From: Betaproteobacteria bacterium UBA2592
GTDB taxonomy: Bacteria > Pseudomonadota > Gammaproteobacteria > Burkholderiales > Rhodocyclaceae
NCBI GenBank assembly: GCA_002340095.1
Contig: DDKS01000005.1
Coordinates: forward strand, 1 to 64,000
Direction: 5' to 3'
Length of the DNA: 64,000 bases
Each line of letters begins with the position of its first letter. Positions within the stretch are counted from its first letter, which is position 1. Under the pieces are notes generated by a model. It saw only the letters and a program-made list of their open reading frames with translations. It had not been told where the DNA came from and ran no database searches. The translations under genes were made by a program, and so were the position numbers. This document shows positions 33,865 through 43,501 of the stretch, in pieces.

Positions 33865-35106
33865 ATGACGCTATTGCACGGCAAGCGGCCGGACCAGCCG
33901 GCCACCCGTTCCTGCCAGGTGGGCCACGTGACCCTGGGCGGAAAGGCTCCGGTCGTGGTCCAGTCCATGACCAATACCGATACGGCCGAATACGTGGCCA
34001 CCGCCATTCAATGCGCCGAACTGGCCCGGGCCGGGTCGGAGCTGGTGCGCATCACCGTCAACACCCCGGAAGCCGCCGCTGCGGTGCCGAAGATCCGCGA
34101 GCACCTGGACCGCATGGGCTGTAACGTGCCCCTGATTGGCGACTTCCACTACAACGGCCACCGGCTGCTCTCCGAGCATCCGGCCTGCGCCGAGGTCCTG
34201 GCCAAGTACCGCATCAATCCCGGCAATGTGGGCTTCGGCAAGAAGAAGGACGAGCAGTTCGCGGCCATGATCGAACTGGCCTGCCGCTACGAGAAGCCGG
34301 TGCGCATCGGCGTGAACTGGGGCAGCCTGGACCAGTCGGTGCTGGCCCGCATCATGGACGAAAACAGCCGCCGGGCCGAGCCTCTGGACACTACCGCCGT
34401 CATGCGCGAGGCCATGGTTGCCTCGGCCCTGGAATCCGCTGCCCAGGCCGAAGCCCTGGGGTTGGCCGGGGAGCGCATCATCCTTTCCTGCAAGGTCTCC
34501 AGCGTTCAGGATCTGATCGCGATTTATCAAGAGCTGGCCGCCCGTTCCAGCTACGCCCTGCATCTGGGGCTTACGGAGGCCGGCATGGGTTCCAAGGGCA
34601 TCGTCGCCTCCACGGCGGCCCTGGCCGTGCTGCTGCAGCAGGGCATCGGCGATACCATCCGCATTTCCCTGACGCCGGAGCCGGGCGGCTCCCGCACCCA
34701 GGAAGTGATTGTTGCCCAGGAAATCCTCCAGACCATGGGGCTCAGGGCCTTCACGCCCCAGGTGGTGGCCTGCCCCGGCTGTGGCCGCACCACGTCGAGC
34801 TTCTTCCAGGAGCTGGCCCGGGATGTGCAGGAGCACGTGCGCGCCCGCATGCCCGAGTGGCGCAAAACTTACGATGGGGTGGAAAACATGACCCTGGCGG
34901 TGATGGGCTGCGTGGTCAATGGCCCGGGCGAGTCCAAGCACGCCAACATCGGCATTTCGCTCCCCGGCACCGGCGAGGCGCCGTCCGCCCCGGTCTATGA
35001 GGACGGGGAGAAGACCGTCACCCTCAGGGGTGAGAAGATCGGAGCCGAATTCATCCAGATCATCGAGGCCTACGTGGCCCGCAAGTATCCGAAGAAAGTT
35101 CAATGA
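33865..35106 (+). CDS. ispG: 4-hydroxy-3-methylbut-2-enyl diphosphate synthase (flavodoxin)
   Basis: IspG reduces methylerythritol cyclodiphosphate to HMBPP in the MEP isoprenoid pathway, using a 4Fe-4S cluster. The 413-aa protein is in the standard bacterial range. Cluster cysteines are C303 and C306 (CPGC) and C349 ([11 protein letters not shown]). The TIM-barrel half includes QSMTNTDT near the start. It overlaps hisS by ATGA, the usual neighbour. Confidence 0.97.
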   Translation: MTLLHGKRPDQPATRSCQVGHVTLGGKAPVVVQSMTNTDTAEYVATAIQCAELARAGSELVRITVNTPEAAAAVPKIREHLDRMGCNVPLIGDFHYNGHRLLSEHPACAEVLAKYRINPGNVGFGKKKDEQFAAMIELACRYEKPVRIGVNWGSLDQSVLARIMDENSRRAEPLDTTAVMREAMVASALESAAQAEALGLAGERIILSCKVSSVQDLIAIYQELAARSSYALHLGLTEAGMGSKGIVASTAALAVLLQQGIGDTIRISLTPEPGGSRTQEVIVAQEILQTMGLRAFTPQVVACPGCGRTTSSFFQELARDVQEHVRARMPEWRKTYDGVENMTLAVMGCVVNGPGESKHANIGISLPGTGEAPSAPVYEDGEKTVTLRGEKIGAEFIQIIEAYVARKYPKKVQ

Positions 35107-36395
35107 GTCAGAACCTGCAGTCCGTCCGGGGGATGAACGACATCCTGCCGGCCGAAGCCGAATTCTGGGAGCTGTTCGAGACCATCGTCGCCGATCGTCT
35201 CAAGAGCTACGGCTACAAGCCCGTGCGCATGCCCATCGTCGAGCCGACCCCCCTGTTCAGGCGGGCCATCGGCGAAGTGACCGACATCGTCGAAAAGGAA
35301 ATGTATTCCTTCATAGACAGCCTCAACGGCGAGCCCCTGACCCTGCGTCCCGAGGGCACCGCCGGCTGCGTGCGTGCGGTGATCCAGCATGGCCTGGCCA
35401 ACCAGGCGACCCAGCGGCTCTACTACATGGGCCCCATGTTCCGCCACGAACGGCCCCAGAAGGGCCGTTACCGCCAGTTCCACCAGATCGGCGTGGAAGC
35501 CTTCGGCTTTTCCGGTCCCGACGTGGATGCCGAACAGATCCTGCTCACGGCCCGACTCTGGGATGACCTGGGCCTGGAAGGCATCAGCCTCCAGATCAAC
35601 AGCCTCGGCCAGCCCGAGGAGCGGGCCCGGCACCGGGCCGACCTGATTGCCTACCTGGAGCAGCATCGGGAGGCGCTGGATGAGGACGGCAGGCGGCGTC
35701 TTCACACCAATCCGCTGCGCATCCTCGACAGCAAGAATCCCGCCTTGCAAGACATCTGTGCTCAGGCTCCGAAACTGATCGATTATCTCGGTGAAGCTTC
35801 CTTGGCCCACTTCCATGGTGTGCAGCAGATCCTCAAGGATGCGGGCATTCCCTTCGAGGTCAATCCGCGCCTGGTGCGGGGCCTCGACTACTACAACCTC
35901 ACCGTGTTCGAGTGGGTTACCGACCGGCTTGGGGCCCAGGGTACGGTCTGTGCCGGCGGTCGTTACGACGGCCTGGTGCAGCAGCTGGGCGGGCGTCCCA
36001 CCCCGGCCTGCGGCTTTGCCATGGGGGTCGAGCGCTTGATCGCCCTGATCAGGGAATCCGGCGGCGAACCGGCGCCCCGGGGCATCGATGTCTATGTGGT
36101 GCATCAGGGCGAGGCCGCGACGCGGCTCGCCTTCCGGGTGGCGGAACAGCTGCGCGATAACGGCCTGGATGTGATCCTTCATTGCGGTGGCGGCAGCTTC
36201 AAGTCCCAGATGAAGAAGGCGGATGCCTCGGGCGCCACCTTCGCCGTCATCATCGGCGACGACGAGGCGGTGGCCGGCGATGTGCAGCTCAAGGCCCTGC
36301 GCCACGAGGGCGTGCCCCAGCGGCGCCTGCCGGCCGACGATCTGGCCGGTATCATCATCGATCAACTCATGGACACGGAAGAAGAGGAAAGCTGA
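35103..36395 (+). CDS. hisS: histidyl-tRNA synthetase
   Basis: HisS charges tRNA-His. The 430-aa class II synthetase shows motif 1 around residues 45-85, motif 2 with [16 protein letters not shown] (about 112-127), the histidine-specific [15 protein letters not shown], and motif 3 with GFAMGVERL (about 306-314). The C-terminal anticodon-binding domain covers about 325-425. It starts within the ispG stop (ATGA); yfgM follows after 1 base. A paralog without synthetase function, hisZ, lies 7 kb downstream. Confidence 0.97.
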   Translation: MSQNLQSVRGMNDILPAEAEFWELFETIVADRLKSYGYKPVRMPIVEPTPLFRRAIGEVTDIVEKEMYSFIDSLNGEPLTLRPEGTAGCVRAVIQHGLANQATQRLYYMGPMFRHERPQKGRYRQFHQIGVEAFGFSGPDVDAEQILLTARLWDDLGLEGISLQINSLGQPEERARHRADLIAYLEQHREALDEDGRRRLHTNPLRILDSKNPALQDICAQAPKLIDYLGEASLAHFHGVQQILKDAGIPFEVNPRLVRGLDYYNLTVFEWVTDRLGAQGTVCAGGRYDGLVQQLGGRPTPACGFAMGVERLIALIRESGGEPAPRGIDVYVVHQGEAATRLAFRVAEQLRDNGLDVILHCGGGSFKSQMKKADASGATFAVIIGDDEAVAGDVQLKALRHEGVPQRRLPADDLAGIIIDQLMDTEEEES

Positions 36396-36396
36396 C

Positions 36397-37041
36397 ATGG
36401 CCGTCTACGATCTGGAAGAGCAGGAGCAAATCGAGAACCTCAAGGCCTGGTGGAAGCAGCATGGCAACCTGATTACCTGGGGAGTCCTGGGGCTGGCGCT
36501 CCTGGTCCTCGCCTGGCAGGGCTGGTCCTGGTATCAGAACCGCCAGGCATCCCAGGCCGGGGCCCTGTTCGGTGTCTTGCAGCAGGCCGTGGCCCGGGGG
36601 GAGGCCCAGAAGGTCCGCACCCTGGCCGGGGAGCTGACCGAGAAGTTCCCGGGCACTGCCTATGCTCCCTTGGGCACCCTGATGGCGGCCCGGCTGTCCT
36701 TCGATGCCGGCGACACCAAGACGGCACGCACCCAGCTGGCCTGGGTCGCCAGCCATGGCAAGGGAGAACTGCGCGATATCGCCCGCCTGCGCCTGGCGGC
36801 GGTGATGCTCGATGAGCAGGCCTACGACGAGGCCCTGAAGGAACTGGCCGACACGCCCATGCCCGCCTTCGCCGCGGCCTATGCGGAACTGAAGGGCGAC
36901 GTGCTGGTGGCCCAGGGCAAGACAGCCGAAGCCCGCAGCGCCTATCAGGCAGCCCTGAATGCCGCCGGCAAGACGGACACGCCGGCCCCCGCCGCCCAGT
37001 TGCTGCGCCAGAAACTCGAAGCCCTCGGGGAGGCCACCTGA
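36397..37041 (+). CDS. yfgM: YfgM-like tetratricopeptide membrane protein
   Basis: YfgM is an inner-membrane protein with a periplasmic TPR domain that associates with PpiD and the SecYEG translocon. The 214-aa protein has a short cytoplasmic N-terminus beginning MAVYDLEEQEQIENLKAWW, a membrane helix (about 27-44) and helical repeats to the end. The ATG lies just after the hisS stop. The bamB ATG shares its last base (TGATG). The gene order hisS-yfgM-bamB-der is conserved widely. Confidence 0.9.
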   Translation: MAVYDLEEQEQIENLKAWWKQHGNLITWGVLGLALLVLAWQGWSWYQNRQASQAGALFGVLQQAVARGEAQKVRTLAGELTEKFPGTAYAPLGTLMAARLSFDAGDTKTARTQLAWVASHGKGELRDIARLRLAAVMLDEQAYDEALKELADTPMPAFAAAYAELKGDVLVAQGKTAEARSAYQAALNAAGKTDTPAPAAQLLRQKLEALGEAT

Positions 37042-38201
37042 TGCCAGTCTTCCGTAACCTGCCTGTTGCCGTCCTGCTCGCCGGACTACTGGGCGGCTGT
37101 TCCCTGATGCCGTCCATGGACAGCCTCAATCCCTTCGCCAGCAAGGGCCCCCGGATGGCCGAGCTGACTCCGATCCAGGCCAGCGCCGAGCTGCGCCAGG
37201 TCTGGAGCTATCAGATCGGCAAGGCGGACCTGGCGGTCTTCCATCCCGCCGTGGCCGGAAGTTCCGTCTATGTGGCTGCCGCCGATGGCAGTATCGCCCG
37301 CCTCGACCAGGGGCAGCCTGTCTGGCGCATCAATGCCGGCAAGGCCCTCTCGGCCGGCGTCGGCAGCGACGGCGTGACGGTGGTGGTAGGCACTGCCGAA
37401 GGCGAGGTGCTGGCCTTTGCCGCCCGGGATGGTGCTCCCCTGTGGCAGGCCCGGGTGAGCAGCGAGGTGCTGGCGCCACCCCTGGTGGCCGGGGATCTGG
37501 TGGTGGTCCGAAGTGGTGACAACCGGGTTGTCGCCTTCGATGGCCAGGGCAAGCGCAAGTGGCTCTACCAGCGTCCCACGCCCACCCTTTTCCTGCGCAG
37601 CACGGCGCCCATGGTGCTGGCCGACCAGTTCGTGCTGGCCGGTTTCCCCGGCGGCAAGCTGGTAGCCCTGGCGGCCCACAATGGCGCTCCCGTCTGGGAA
37701 GGGATCGTGGCCACGCCGAAGGGCGCCACCGAGCTGGACCGGGTCGCCGATGTCGTGGCCGCGCCCGTCACCCGCGGTCCCCTCGGCTGTGCCGTGGCCT
37801 TCCAGGGGCGAGTGACCTGCTTCGATTTCTCCCAGGGGGGCAACACCCTCTGGTCCCGGGAGCTATCCTCGGCGGCAGGTCTGGCCCTGGACCCCCGGGC
37901 GGTCTACGTCAGCGACGATGACGGCAACCTCCACGCCCTGGCCCTGGATACCGGTGCCAGTCTCTGGAAGCAGGAGCGTCTGCAGCATCGTCGCTTGTCC
38001 GCGCCCCTGGTCCTGGGCAGCAACCGCCTGGTGATCGGGGACGTGCAGGGGGTCGTGCACCTGATCAACCGGGATGACGGGGATTTCGCCGCCCGGTTCA
38101 CCACTGACGGCAGCCCCATTGCTGCTCCTCCCCAACTGCTGGGGGGCCAGATCCTGGTCCAGACCCGGCAGGGGAATGTCTACGCCCTGGAAGTCCAATG
38201 A
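37041..38201 (+). CDS. bamB: outer membrane assembly lipoprotein BamB
   Basis: BamB is a beta-propeller lipoprotein of the BAM complex that inserts outer-membrane proteins. The signal has lipobox LGGC with C20. The mature protein consists of PQQ-like blade repeats ([48 protein letters not shown] and others). The 386-aa length is normal. The ATG shares a base with the yfgM stop; the 3' end overlaps der by ATGA. Confidence 0.96.
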   Translation: MPVFRNLPVAVLLAGLLGGCSLMPSMDSLNPFASKGPRMAELTPIQASAELRQVWSYQIGKADLAVFHPAVAGSSVYVAAADGSIARLDQGQPVWRINAGKALSAGVGSDGVTVVVGTAEGEVLAFAARDGAPLWQARVSSEVLAPPLVAGDLVVVRSGDNRVVAFDGQGKRKWLYQRPTPTLFLRSTAPMVLADQFVLAGFPGGKLVALAAHNGAPVWEGIVATPKGATELDRVADVVAAPVTRGPLGCAVAFQGRVTCFDFSQGGNTLWSRELSSAAGLALDPRAVYVSDDDGNLHALALDTGASLWKQERLQHRRLSAPLVLGSNRLVIGDVQGVVHLINRDDGDFAARFTTDGSPIAAPPQLLGGQILVQTRQGNVYALEVQ

Positions 38202-39523
38202 AACCGACCATAGCCCTGGTGGGGCGGCCCAATGTGGGCAAATCCACCCTGTTCAACCGCCTGACCCGCAGCCGCGATGCCATCGTGGCCGACCTGCCGG
38301 GCCTGACCCGGGACCGCCACTACGGCCACGGCCGCCTGGGGCCCCGGCCTTTCCTGGTGGTGGACACCGGCGGTTTCGAGCCCCTGGTGAAGGAGGGCAT
38401 CTTGCACGAGATGGCCCGTCAGACCGAGCAGGCCATTGCCGAGGCCGATGCCATCATCTTCGTGGTGGATGGCCGGGGCGGCCTGACCCCCCAGGACAAG
38501 GAGATCGCCAACAAACTGCGCCGCCTGGAGCGGCCCGTGTTCGTGGCAGTCAACAAGACCGAGGGCATGAACCGGGGCGTGGTGGCAGCAGAGTTCCACG
38601 AACTGGGACTCGGAGAGCCCCTCGCCATCTCCGCTGCCCATGGGGACGGCGTACGGAATCTGGTGGACATGGCCCTGGCCGGTTTTCCCGAGCCCGAACC
38701 CGAGGAGGAGCGCCCCGACGTGCTCAAGGTGGCCATTGCCGGGCGTCCCAACGTGGGCAAGTCCACCCTGATCAATGCGCTGATCGGGGAAGAGCGGGTG
38801 ATCGCCTTCGACATGCCCGGGACCACCCGGGATGCCATCTATGTGGATTTCGAGCGGGGAGGGCGCAAGTACAGCCTCGTGGATACGGCCGGCCTGCGCA
38901 AGAAGGGCAGGGTGTTCGAGGCCATCGAGAAGTTTTCCGTGGTCAAGACCTTGCAAGCCATCGAGAGCGCCCATGTGGTGATTCTCATGCTCGACGCCCG
39001 CCAGGACATTTCCGACCAGGATGCCCATGTGGCCGATTTCGTCGTCCGCTCGGGCCGTGCCCTGGTGGTGGCGGTCAATAAATGGGACGGGCTCGAGGCC
39101 TATGCCAGGGAGCAGGTGCGGGAGGCCATGGGCCGCAAGCTCAAATTCCTCGATTTTGCCCGGGTGCATTTTATTTCGGCCCGGGAAAACCAGGGGCTGG
39201 ACAAGCTGTTCCAGTCCGTGGATGCAGCCTATGCTGCCGCCATGGCCAAGCTGCCCACCCCGAAGCTGACCCGGGTGCTGCTCGATGCGGTGGCACGTCA
39301 GGCCCCGCCGCGCCAGGGGCCGTTCCGGCCCAAGATGCGTTATGCCCACCAGGGCGGCTCGAACCCGCCGATCATCGTCATCCACGGCAATGCCCTGGAG
39401 AAGATTCCCGTCAGCTACCAGCGTTACCTGGAAAACACTTTCAGGGAAGTCTTCCGTCTCAACGGAACCCCCCTGCGCATCCAGTTCAACACCAGCCACA
39501 ACCCCTACGCCGACAAGGACTGA
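38198..39523 (+). CDS. der: GTPase Der (EngA)
   Basis: Der is the double-GTPase factor for 50S ribosome assembly. Both G domains are complete: GRPNVGKST at 9-17 with DTGG and NKTE, and a second GRPNVGKST (about 184-192) with [10 protein letters not shown] and NKWD. The KH-like C-terminal domain covers about 360-441. The length of 441 aa is normal. It overlaps bamB by ATGA and is followed by hfq after 98 bases. Confidence 0.98.
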   Translation: MKPTIALVGRPNVGKSTLFNRLTRSRDAIVADLPGLTRDRHYGHGRLGPRPFLVVDTGGFEPLVKEGILHEMARQTEQAIAEADAIIFVVDGRGGLTPQDKEIANKLRRLERPVFVAVNKTEGMNRGVVAAEFHELGLGEPLAISAAHGDGVRNLVDMALAGFPEPEPEEERPDVLKVAIAGRPNVGKSTLINALIGEERVIAFDMPGTTRDAIYVDFERGGRKYSLVDTAGLRKKGRVFEAIEKFSVVKTLQAIESAHVVILMLDARQDISDQDAHVADFVVRSGRALVVAVNKWDGLEAYAREQVREAMGRKLKFLDFARVHFISARENQGLDKLFQSVDAAYAAAMAKLPTPKLTRVLLDAVARQAPPRQGPFRPKMRYAHQGGSNPPIIVIHGNALEKIPVSYQRYLENTFREVFRLNGTPLRIQFNTSHNPYADKD

Positions 39524-39621
39524 GGCCGGGATGGTCGGGAGCGCTCCAAGTCTTGCTGGCGCCCCGGGGTGAAATTGGGTAAATTAGGTCCTCGATAACA
39601 ATGATTACCGGAGTCCACGCC

Positions 39622-39864
39622 ATGAGCAACAAGGGGCAACTTCTACAAGACCCGTTCCTCAACACCCTGCGCCGGGAGCATGTGCCGGTTTCCATCTATC
39701 TGGTCAACGGCATCAAGCTCCAGGGGCAGATCGAGTCTTTCGACCAGTACGTGGTCCTGCTCAAGAACACCGTGACCCAGATGGTCTACAAGCACGCCAT
39801 CTCCACCGTCGTGCCGGCCCGTCCTGTGAACATCCAGCAGCAGGATGCCGCTCCCGAGGCCTGA
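39622..39864 (+). CDS. hfq: RNA chaperone Hfq
   Basis: Hfq is the hexameric Sm-like protein that pairs small RNAs with mRNAs. The 80-aa protein carries the Sm1 region with Q8, D9 and the [15 protein letters not shown] segment, and the Sm2 motif YKH at 56-58. Its C-terminal tail is short, as in many betaproteobacteria. The ATG at 39622 is in frame with an earlier one at 39601, but Hfq proteins start MSNKGQ. The Rho-independent terminator at 39894-39930 lies before hflX. Confidence 0.98.
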   Translation: MSNKGQLLQDPFLNTLRREHVPVSIYLVNGIKLQGQIESFDQYVVLLKNTVTQMVYKHAISTVVPARPVNIQQQDAAPEA

Positions 39865-39893
39865 AGCGCTTGAAAGAACCCAAGTTCCCAGAT

Positions 39894-39930
39894 GCGGGGA
39901 CCCCGGTGCCGGAGTCCCCGCTTCCTTTTT
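39894..39930 (+). terminator. strong terminator between hfq and hflX
   Basis: GCGGGGAC at 39894-39901 pairs with GTCCCCGC at 39914-39921; the loop can pair further (CCGG/CCGG), and TTCCTTTTT follows. It ends 10 bases before the hflX start, so hflX depends on read-through or an undetected promoter. Confidence 0.82.
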
Positions 39931-39939
39931 GCCTGTTCC

Positions 39940-41097
39940 ATGCTTGATCGTCCCGCAGCCGGGGAGCGCGCCGTCCTGGTGCAGCTCGACTTCGGCGAAA
40001 AAGACATCCGGGAGCGCCTGGAAGAGGTGCGCTTGCTCACCGAATCGGCCGGCGGCATCGTCTGCGCCGAAATCACGGGACCGCGCCGCAGCCCTGACCC
40101 GAGGACCTTCGCCGGCAGTGGCAAAGTGGAGGAAATCGCTGCCACCCTGGCTGCGGTGCAGGGCGATATCGTCATCTTCAACCACGAACTCTCGCCCGTG
40201 CAGGAGCGCAATCTGGAGCGGGCCCTGCAGTGTCGGGTCATCGATCGCACCAGCCTGATCCTGGACATCTTCGCCCTGCGGGCCCAGAGCGCCGAGGGCA
40301 AGCTGCAGGTGGAACTGGCCCAGCTCGAACATCTGGCCACCCGCCTGGTGCGGGGCTGGACCCACCTGGAGCGGCAGCGGGGTGGCATCGGCCTGCGCGG
40401 CCCGGGGGAGACTCAGCTGGAGACCGACCGGCGTCTGCTCGGCAACCGGGTCAAGCTGCTTAAGGAGCGCCTCGCCCGCCTGCGCCGGCAGCGGGGGGTG
40501 CAGCGCAAGGCCCGTCTGAAGGGGGATGTGCTCAATGTTTCCCTGGTGGGCTACACCAACGCCGGCAAGTCCACCCTCTTCAATGCCCTGACCCATGCGG
40601 GCGCCTATGCCGCCAACCAGTTGTTCGCCACCCTGGATACGACCTCCCGCAAGCTGTGGCTCGAGGATGCCGGCCATGTCATCCTGTCCGACACCGTCGG
40701 CTTCATCCGCGAACTGCCCCATTCCCTGGTGGAGGCCTTCCAGGCGACCCTGGAAGCCACCGCCGACGCGGATCTGCTGCTCCATGTGGTGGACAGCGCC
40801 AGCCCCGCCCGGGAGGAGCAGATGGACGAAGTCAATAAAGTGCTGCAGGAGATCGGCGCCGAGCGGGTCCCCCAGATCCTGGTTTGGAACAAGGTGGACT
40901 TGACCGGCGTGGCGCCGGCGGTGGAGCGGGACGGCTATGGTAGAATCGCCCGGGTCAAGTTGAGCGCGCGGACAGGGGAGGGGATTCCCCTGCTGCGCGA
41001 GGTGCTCGGGGAATGCGCCCGGGACAAACGAAGCATCCGGGCCGGCCTTGCGCCGGACTCCAGCGAGGAGGCGGTCAGCCCGCCTGCTTCCCAGTGA
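39940..41097 (+). CDS. hflX: ribosome-associated GTPase HflX
   Basis: HflX splits stalled or stressed 70S ribosomes. The 385-aa protein has the N-terminal HflX domain (to about 180, with GPGETQLETDRRLL) and a G domain with GYTNAGKST (about 205-213), DTVGFIRELPH and NKVD. ATG 39940 is used; the frame is open to 39892 but that overlaps the terminator. Inside the gene, codons GGT AGA form a TGGTAGAAT element at 40938-40946 that may be an internal promoter for hflKC. Confidence 0.95.
   Translation: MLDRPAAGERAVLVQLDFGEKDIRERLEEVRLLTESAGGIVCAEITGPRRSPDPRTFAGSGKVEEIAATLAAVQGDIVIFNHELSPVQERNLERALQCRVIDRTSLILDIFALRAQSAEGKLQVELAQLEHLATRLVRGWTHLERQRGGIGLRGPGETQLETDRRLLGNRVKLLKERLARLRRQRGVQRKARLKGDVLNVSLVGYTNAGKSTLFNALTHAGAYAANQLFATLDTTSRKLWLEDAGHVILSDTVGFIRELPHSLVEAFQATLEATADADLLLHVVDSASPAREEQMDEVNKVLQEIGAERVPQILVWNKVDLTGVAPAVERDGYGRIARVKLSARTGEGIPLLREVLGECARDKRSIRAGLAPDSSEEAVSPPASQ
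40938..40946 (+). promoter_or_regulatory. possible internal promoter within hflX
   Basis: TGGTAGAAT is an extended -10 element inside hflX, created by a GGT AGA codon pair that is unusual in a gene whose other arginines I checked are CGN. No good -35 box is seen at standard spacing. It lies about 200 bases before hflK. Confidence 0.3.
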
Positions 41098-41148
41098 ATT
41101 TTCTTGGTTTCTTACGGACGTTCCATGATTCCAACCCTAGGCATCCTC

Positions 41149-42453
41149 ATGTCCATCAACGATCCCCAGTGGGGCAGTCGGGGTGGCGGCAATGACAATG
41201 ATCCGGGCAATGGTGGCCGTCGTCCCAACCAGGGGCCGCCTGATCTGGAGGAAATCTGGCGCGATTTCAACCGTCGCCTCAATGGTATGCTCGGCCGCAG
41301 CGACCGGGGCGGCCGGGGGGGCAATCAGGGGGGCAACCCGGGAGGAAACGGGATGCCCCCTGTCGATCTCAATCCCAGGGCGGTGGGCGGCGGCATCGGC
41401 ATCCTGGCCGGCCTCGTGCTCCTGGTGTGGATGGCCTCCGGCTTCTACATCGTTGACGCCTCCCAGCGGGGCGTGGTGCTGCAGTTCGGCAAGTTCGTGG
41501 AAACCACCGAACCGGGTCTGCGCTGGCGCCTGCCGTACCCCATCCAGTCCCACGAAGTGGTGAACCTGACCGGGGTGCGTACCCTGGAAATCGGCTACCG
41601 GGGCACCGAGCGCAACAAGGTGCTCAAGGAAGCCCTGATGCTCACCGACGACGAGAACATCATCAACATCCAGTTTGCCGTTCAGTACTACCTTAAGGAC
41701 CCCACCGATTACCTGTTTCAAAACCGGCATCCGGACGATGCGGTGATGCAGGCCGCCGAAACCGCCGTGCGCGAGATCGTCGGCAAGAGCAAGATGGATT
41801 TCGTGCTCTACGAGGGGCGCGAACAGGTGGCAGCCCAGGCCTCGACCCTGATGCAGGAGATCCTCGATCGCTATAAAACCGGCATCATCATCTCCAAGGT
41901 GACCATGCAGAATGCCCAACCTCCCGAGCAGGTGCAGGCTGCCTTCGACGATGCGGTGAAGGCCGGGCAGGACCGGGAGCGCCAGAAGAACGAAGGTCAG
42001 GCCTACGCCAATGACGTGATTCCGAAAGCCCGGGGTACGGCGGCCCGCCTCCTGGAGGAGGCCAACGGCTACCGGCAGCGCATCATCGCTACGGCCGAGG
42101 GGGATGCGAGCCGCTTCAAGCAGATTCTCGCTGAATATGCCAAGGCTCCCGAGGTGACTCGCCAGCGCATGTACCTGGAAACCATGCAGCAGGTCTATGC
42201 CAACACCAGCAAGGTGATGGTGGATGCCAAGGGCCAGGGCAATCTGCTCTACCTGCCCCTGGACAAGCTGATGCAGGTGAGTGCCGGGGCCGTGGCCCAG
42301 CAGCAGGCGGCGCCTGCCAATGTGGCGGAGATGGCGGCCCGCAATGGCCAGCGCCAGGCTCCCAGCCTTGCCGGCGAGGTGCCGCCCCAGGTGGAGCGCG
42401 TCCCCGAGGCGGGTTCCCGTGACCTTCGTTCCCGTGACCGGGAGGGCCGTTGA
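41149..42453 (+). CDS. hflK: FtsH protease modulator HflK
   Basis: HflK and HflC form a large cage around FtsH in the inner membrane and limit its access to membrane substrates. The 434-aa protein has a Gly/Asn-rich cytoplasmic N-terminus (about 1-75, including GGRGGNQGGNPGGNG), a membrane helix (about 82-102), the SPFH/band-7 domain (about 105-290) and a Gln/Ala-rich tail. ATG 41149 gives the family start MSINDPQWG; an earlier ATG at 41125 is less likely. Its stop overlaps the hflC start by one base. Confidence 0.95.
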   Translation: MSINDPQWGSRGGGNDNDPGNGGRRPNQGPPDLEEIWRDFNRRLNGMLGRSDRGGRGGNQGGNPGGNGMPPVDLNPRAVGGGIGILAGLVLLVWMASGFYIVDASQRGVVLQFGKFVETTEPGLRWRLPYPIQSHEVVNLTGVRTLEIGYRGTERNKVLKEALMLTDDENIINIQFAVQYYLKDPTDYLFQNRHPDDAVMQAAETAVREIVGKSKMDFVLYEGREQVAAQASTLMQEILDRYKTGIIISKVTMQNAQPPEQVQAAFDDAVKAGQDRERQKNEGQAYANDVIPKARGTAARLLEEANGYRQRIIATAEGDASRFKQILAEYAKAPEVTRQRMYLETMQQVYANTSKVMVDAKGQGNLLYLPLDKLMQVSAGAVAQQQAAPANVAEMAARNGQRQAPSLAGEVPPQVERVPEAGSRDLRSRDREGR

Positions 42454-43319
42454 TGAATCCCAAGTTCCAGTTGATCGGTGCCACCCTCGGCCTGTTGCTG
42501 ATCGTGGCCTCCATGTCCCTGTTCACCGTCGATCAGCGTCAGTACGCCCTGATCTTCCAGCTGGGCGAGGTCAAGCAGGTGATCACCGAACCGGGCCTGC
42601 ACATGAAATGGCCCTTGATCCAGAACGTCCGCTATTTCGACAACCGCATCCAGACCCTCGACAGTCAGGAGCCCGAGCGCTTCATCACTTCGGAAAAGAA
42701 GAACGTGCTGGTCGATTCCTATGTCAAGTGGCGCATCGTCGATCCCAAGCTTTATTACGTTTCGGTCGGCGGGGACGAGTCGCGCGCCCGCACCCGGCTG
42801 TCCCAGACCGTCAACGATGGTCTGCGGGGCGAGTTCGGCAAGCGTACCGTGCATGACGTGGTTTCCGGCGAACGGGACAAGATCATGGAGGAAATGCGCG
42901 GCAAGGCCGATCTCGATGCCCGCAAGATCGGGGTGCAGATCATCGACGTGCGCCTGAAGCGGGTGGAACTGCCCCAGGAAGTCTCCGAGGCGGTCTACCG
43001 CCGCATGGAGGCCGAGCGCAAGCGGGTGGCGAACGAGCTTCGCTCCGAAGGCGCGGCCGAGGCGGAAAAGATCCGTGCCGATGCCGACCGGCAGCGCGAG
43101 GTGATCATTGCCGATGCTTACCGGGATGCCCAGAAAATCAAGGGCGAGGGGGATGCCAAGGCGGCTGCCATCTACGGCCAGGCCTTCAGCCAGAATCCCG
43201 AGTTCTATGCCTTCTACCGCAGTCTCGAAGCCTACCGCAACACCTTCAACAGCAAGAACGACGTGCTGGTGGTGGAGCCCAATTCCGACTTCTTCAAGTA
43301 TCTGAAGAACGTGAAATGA
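42453..43319 (+). CDS. hflC: FtsH protease modulator HflC
   Basis: HflC is the partner of HflK in the FtsH-controlling complex. The 288-aa protein has an N-terminal membrane helix (about 5-25) and an SPFH/band-7 domain starting FTVDQRQYALIFQLGEV, followed by a long charged helix (AERKRVANELRSEGAAEAEK) typical of the family. The start shares its A with the hflK stop (TGATG). The small DUF2065 gene overlaps its stop by ATGA. Confidence 0.96.
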   Translation: MNPKFQLIGATLGLLLIVASMSLFTVDQRQYALIFQLGEVKQVITEPGLHMKWPLIQNVRYFDNRIQTLDSQEPERFITSEKKNVLVDSYVKWRIVDPKLYYVSVGGDESRARTRLSQTVNDGLRGEFGKRTVHDVVSGERDKIMEEMRGKADLDARKIGVQIIDVRLKRVELPQEVSEAVYRRMEAERKRVANELRSEGAAEAEKIRADADRQREVIIADAYRDAQKIKGEGDAKAAAIYGQAFSQNPEFYAFYRSLEAYRNTFNSKNDVLVVEPNSDFFKYLKNVK

Positions 43320-43501
43320 CCGAGAGCCTGCTCCTGGCTTTTGCGCTGATGTTGATCCTGGAAGGGCTGATGCCCTTCCTCATGCCGTCTGCCTGGCGGG
43401 AGACCTTCAAGCGGCTGATCCAGTTTTCCGATGGACAGATCCGTTTCGTGGGCCTCACCTCCATGATCGTCGGCTTGATCCTGCTCATGGTATTCAAATA
43501 A
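43316..43501 (+). CDS. DUF2065 family small membrane protein (YjeT-like)
   Basis: The 61-aa protein has two hydrophobic helices (about 3-22 and 44-60) joined by a basic loop (AWRETFKRLIQFSD), which is the DUF2065/YjeT pattern. The family normally lies between hflC and purA, as it does here. It overlaps hflC by ATGA and is followed by the hisZ ATG one base after its TAA. The function is unknown; the position suggests a link to HflKC. Confidence 0.88.
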   Translation: MTESLLLAFALMLILEGLMPFLMPSAWRETFKRLIQFSDGQIRFVGLTSMIVGLILLMVFK

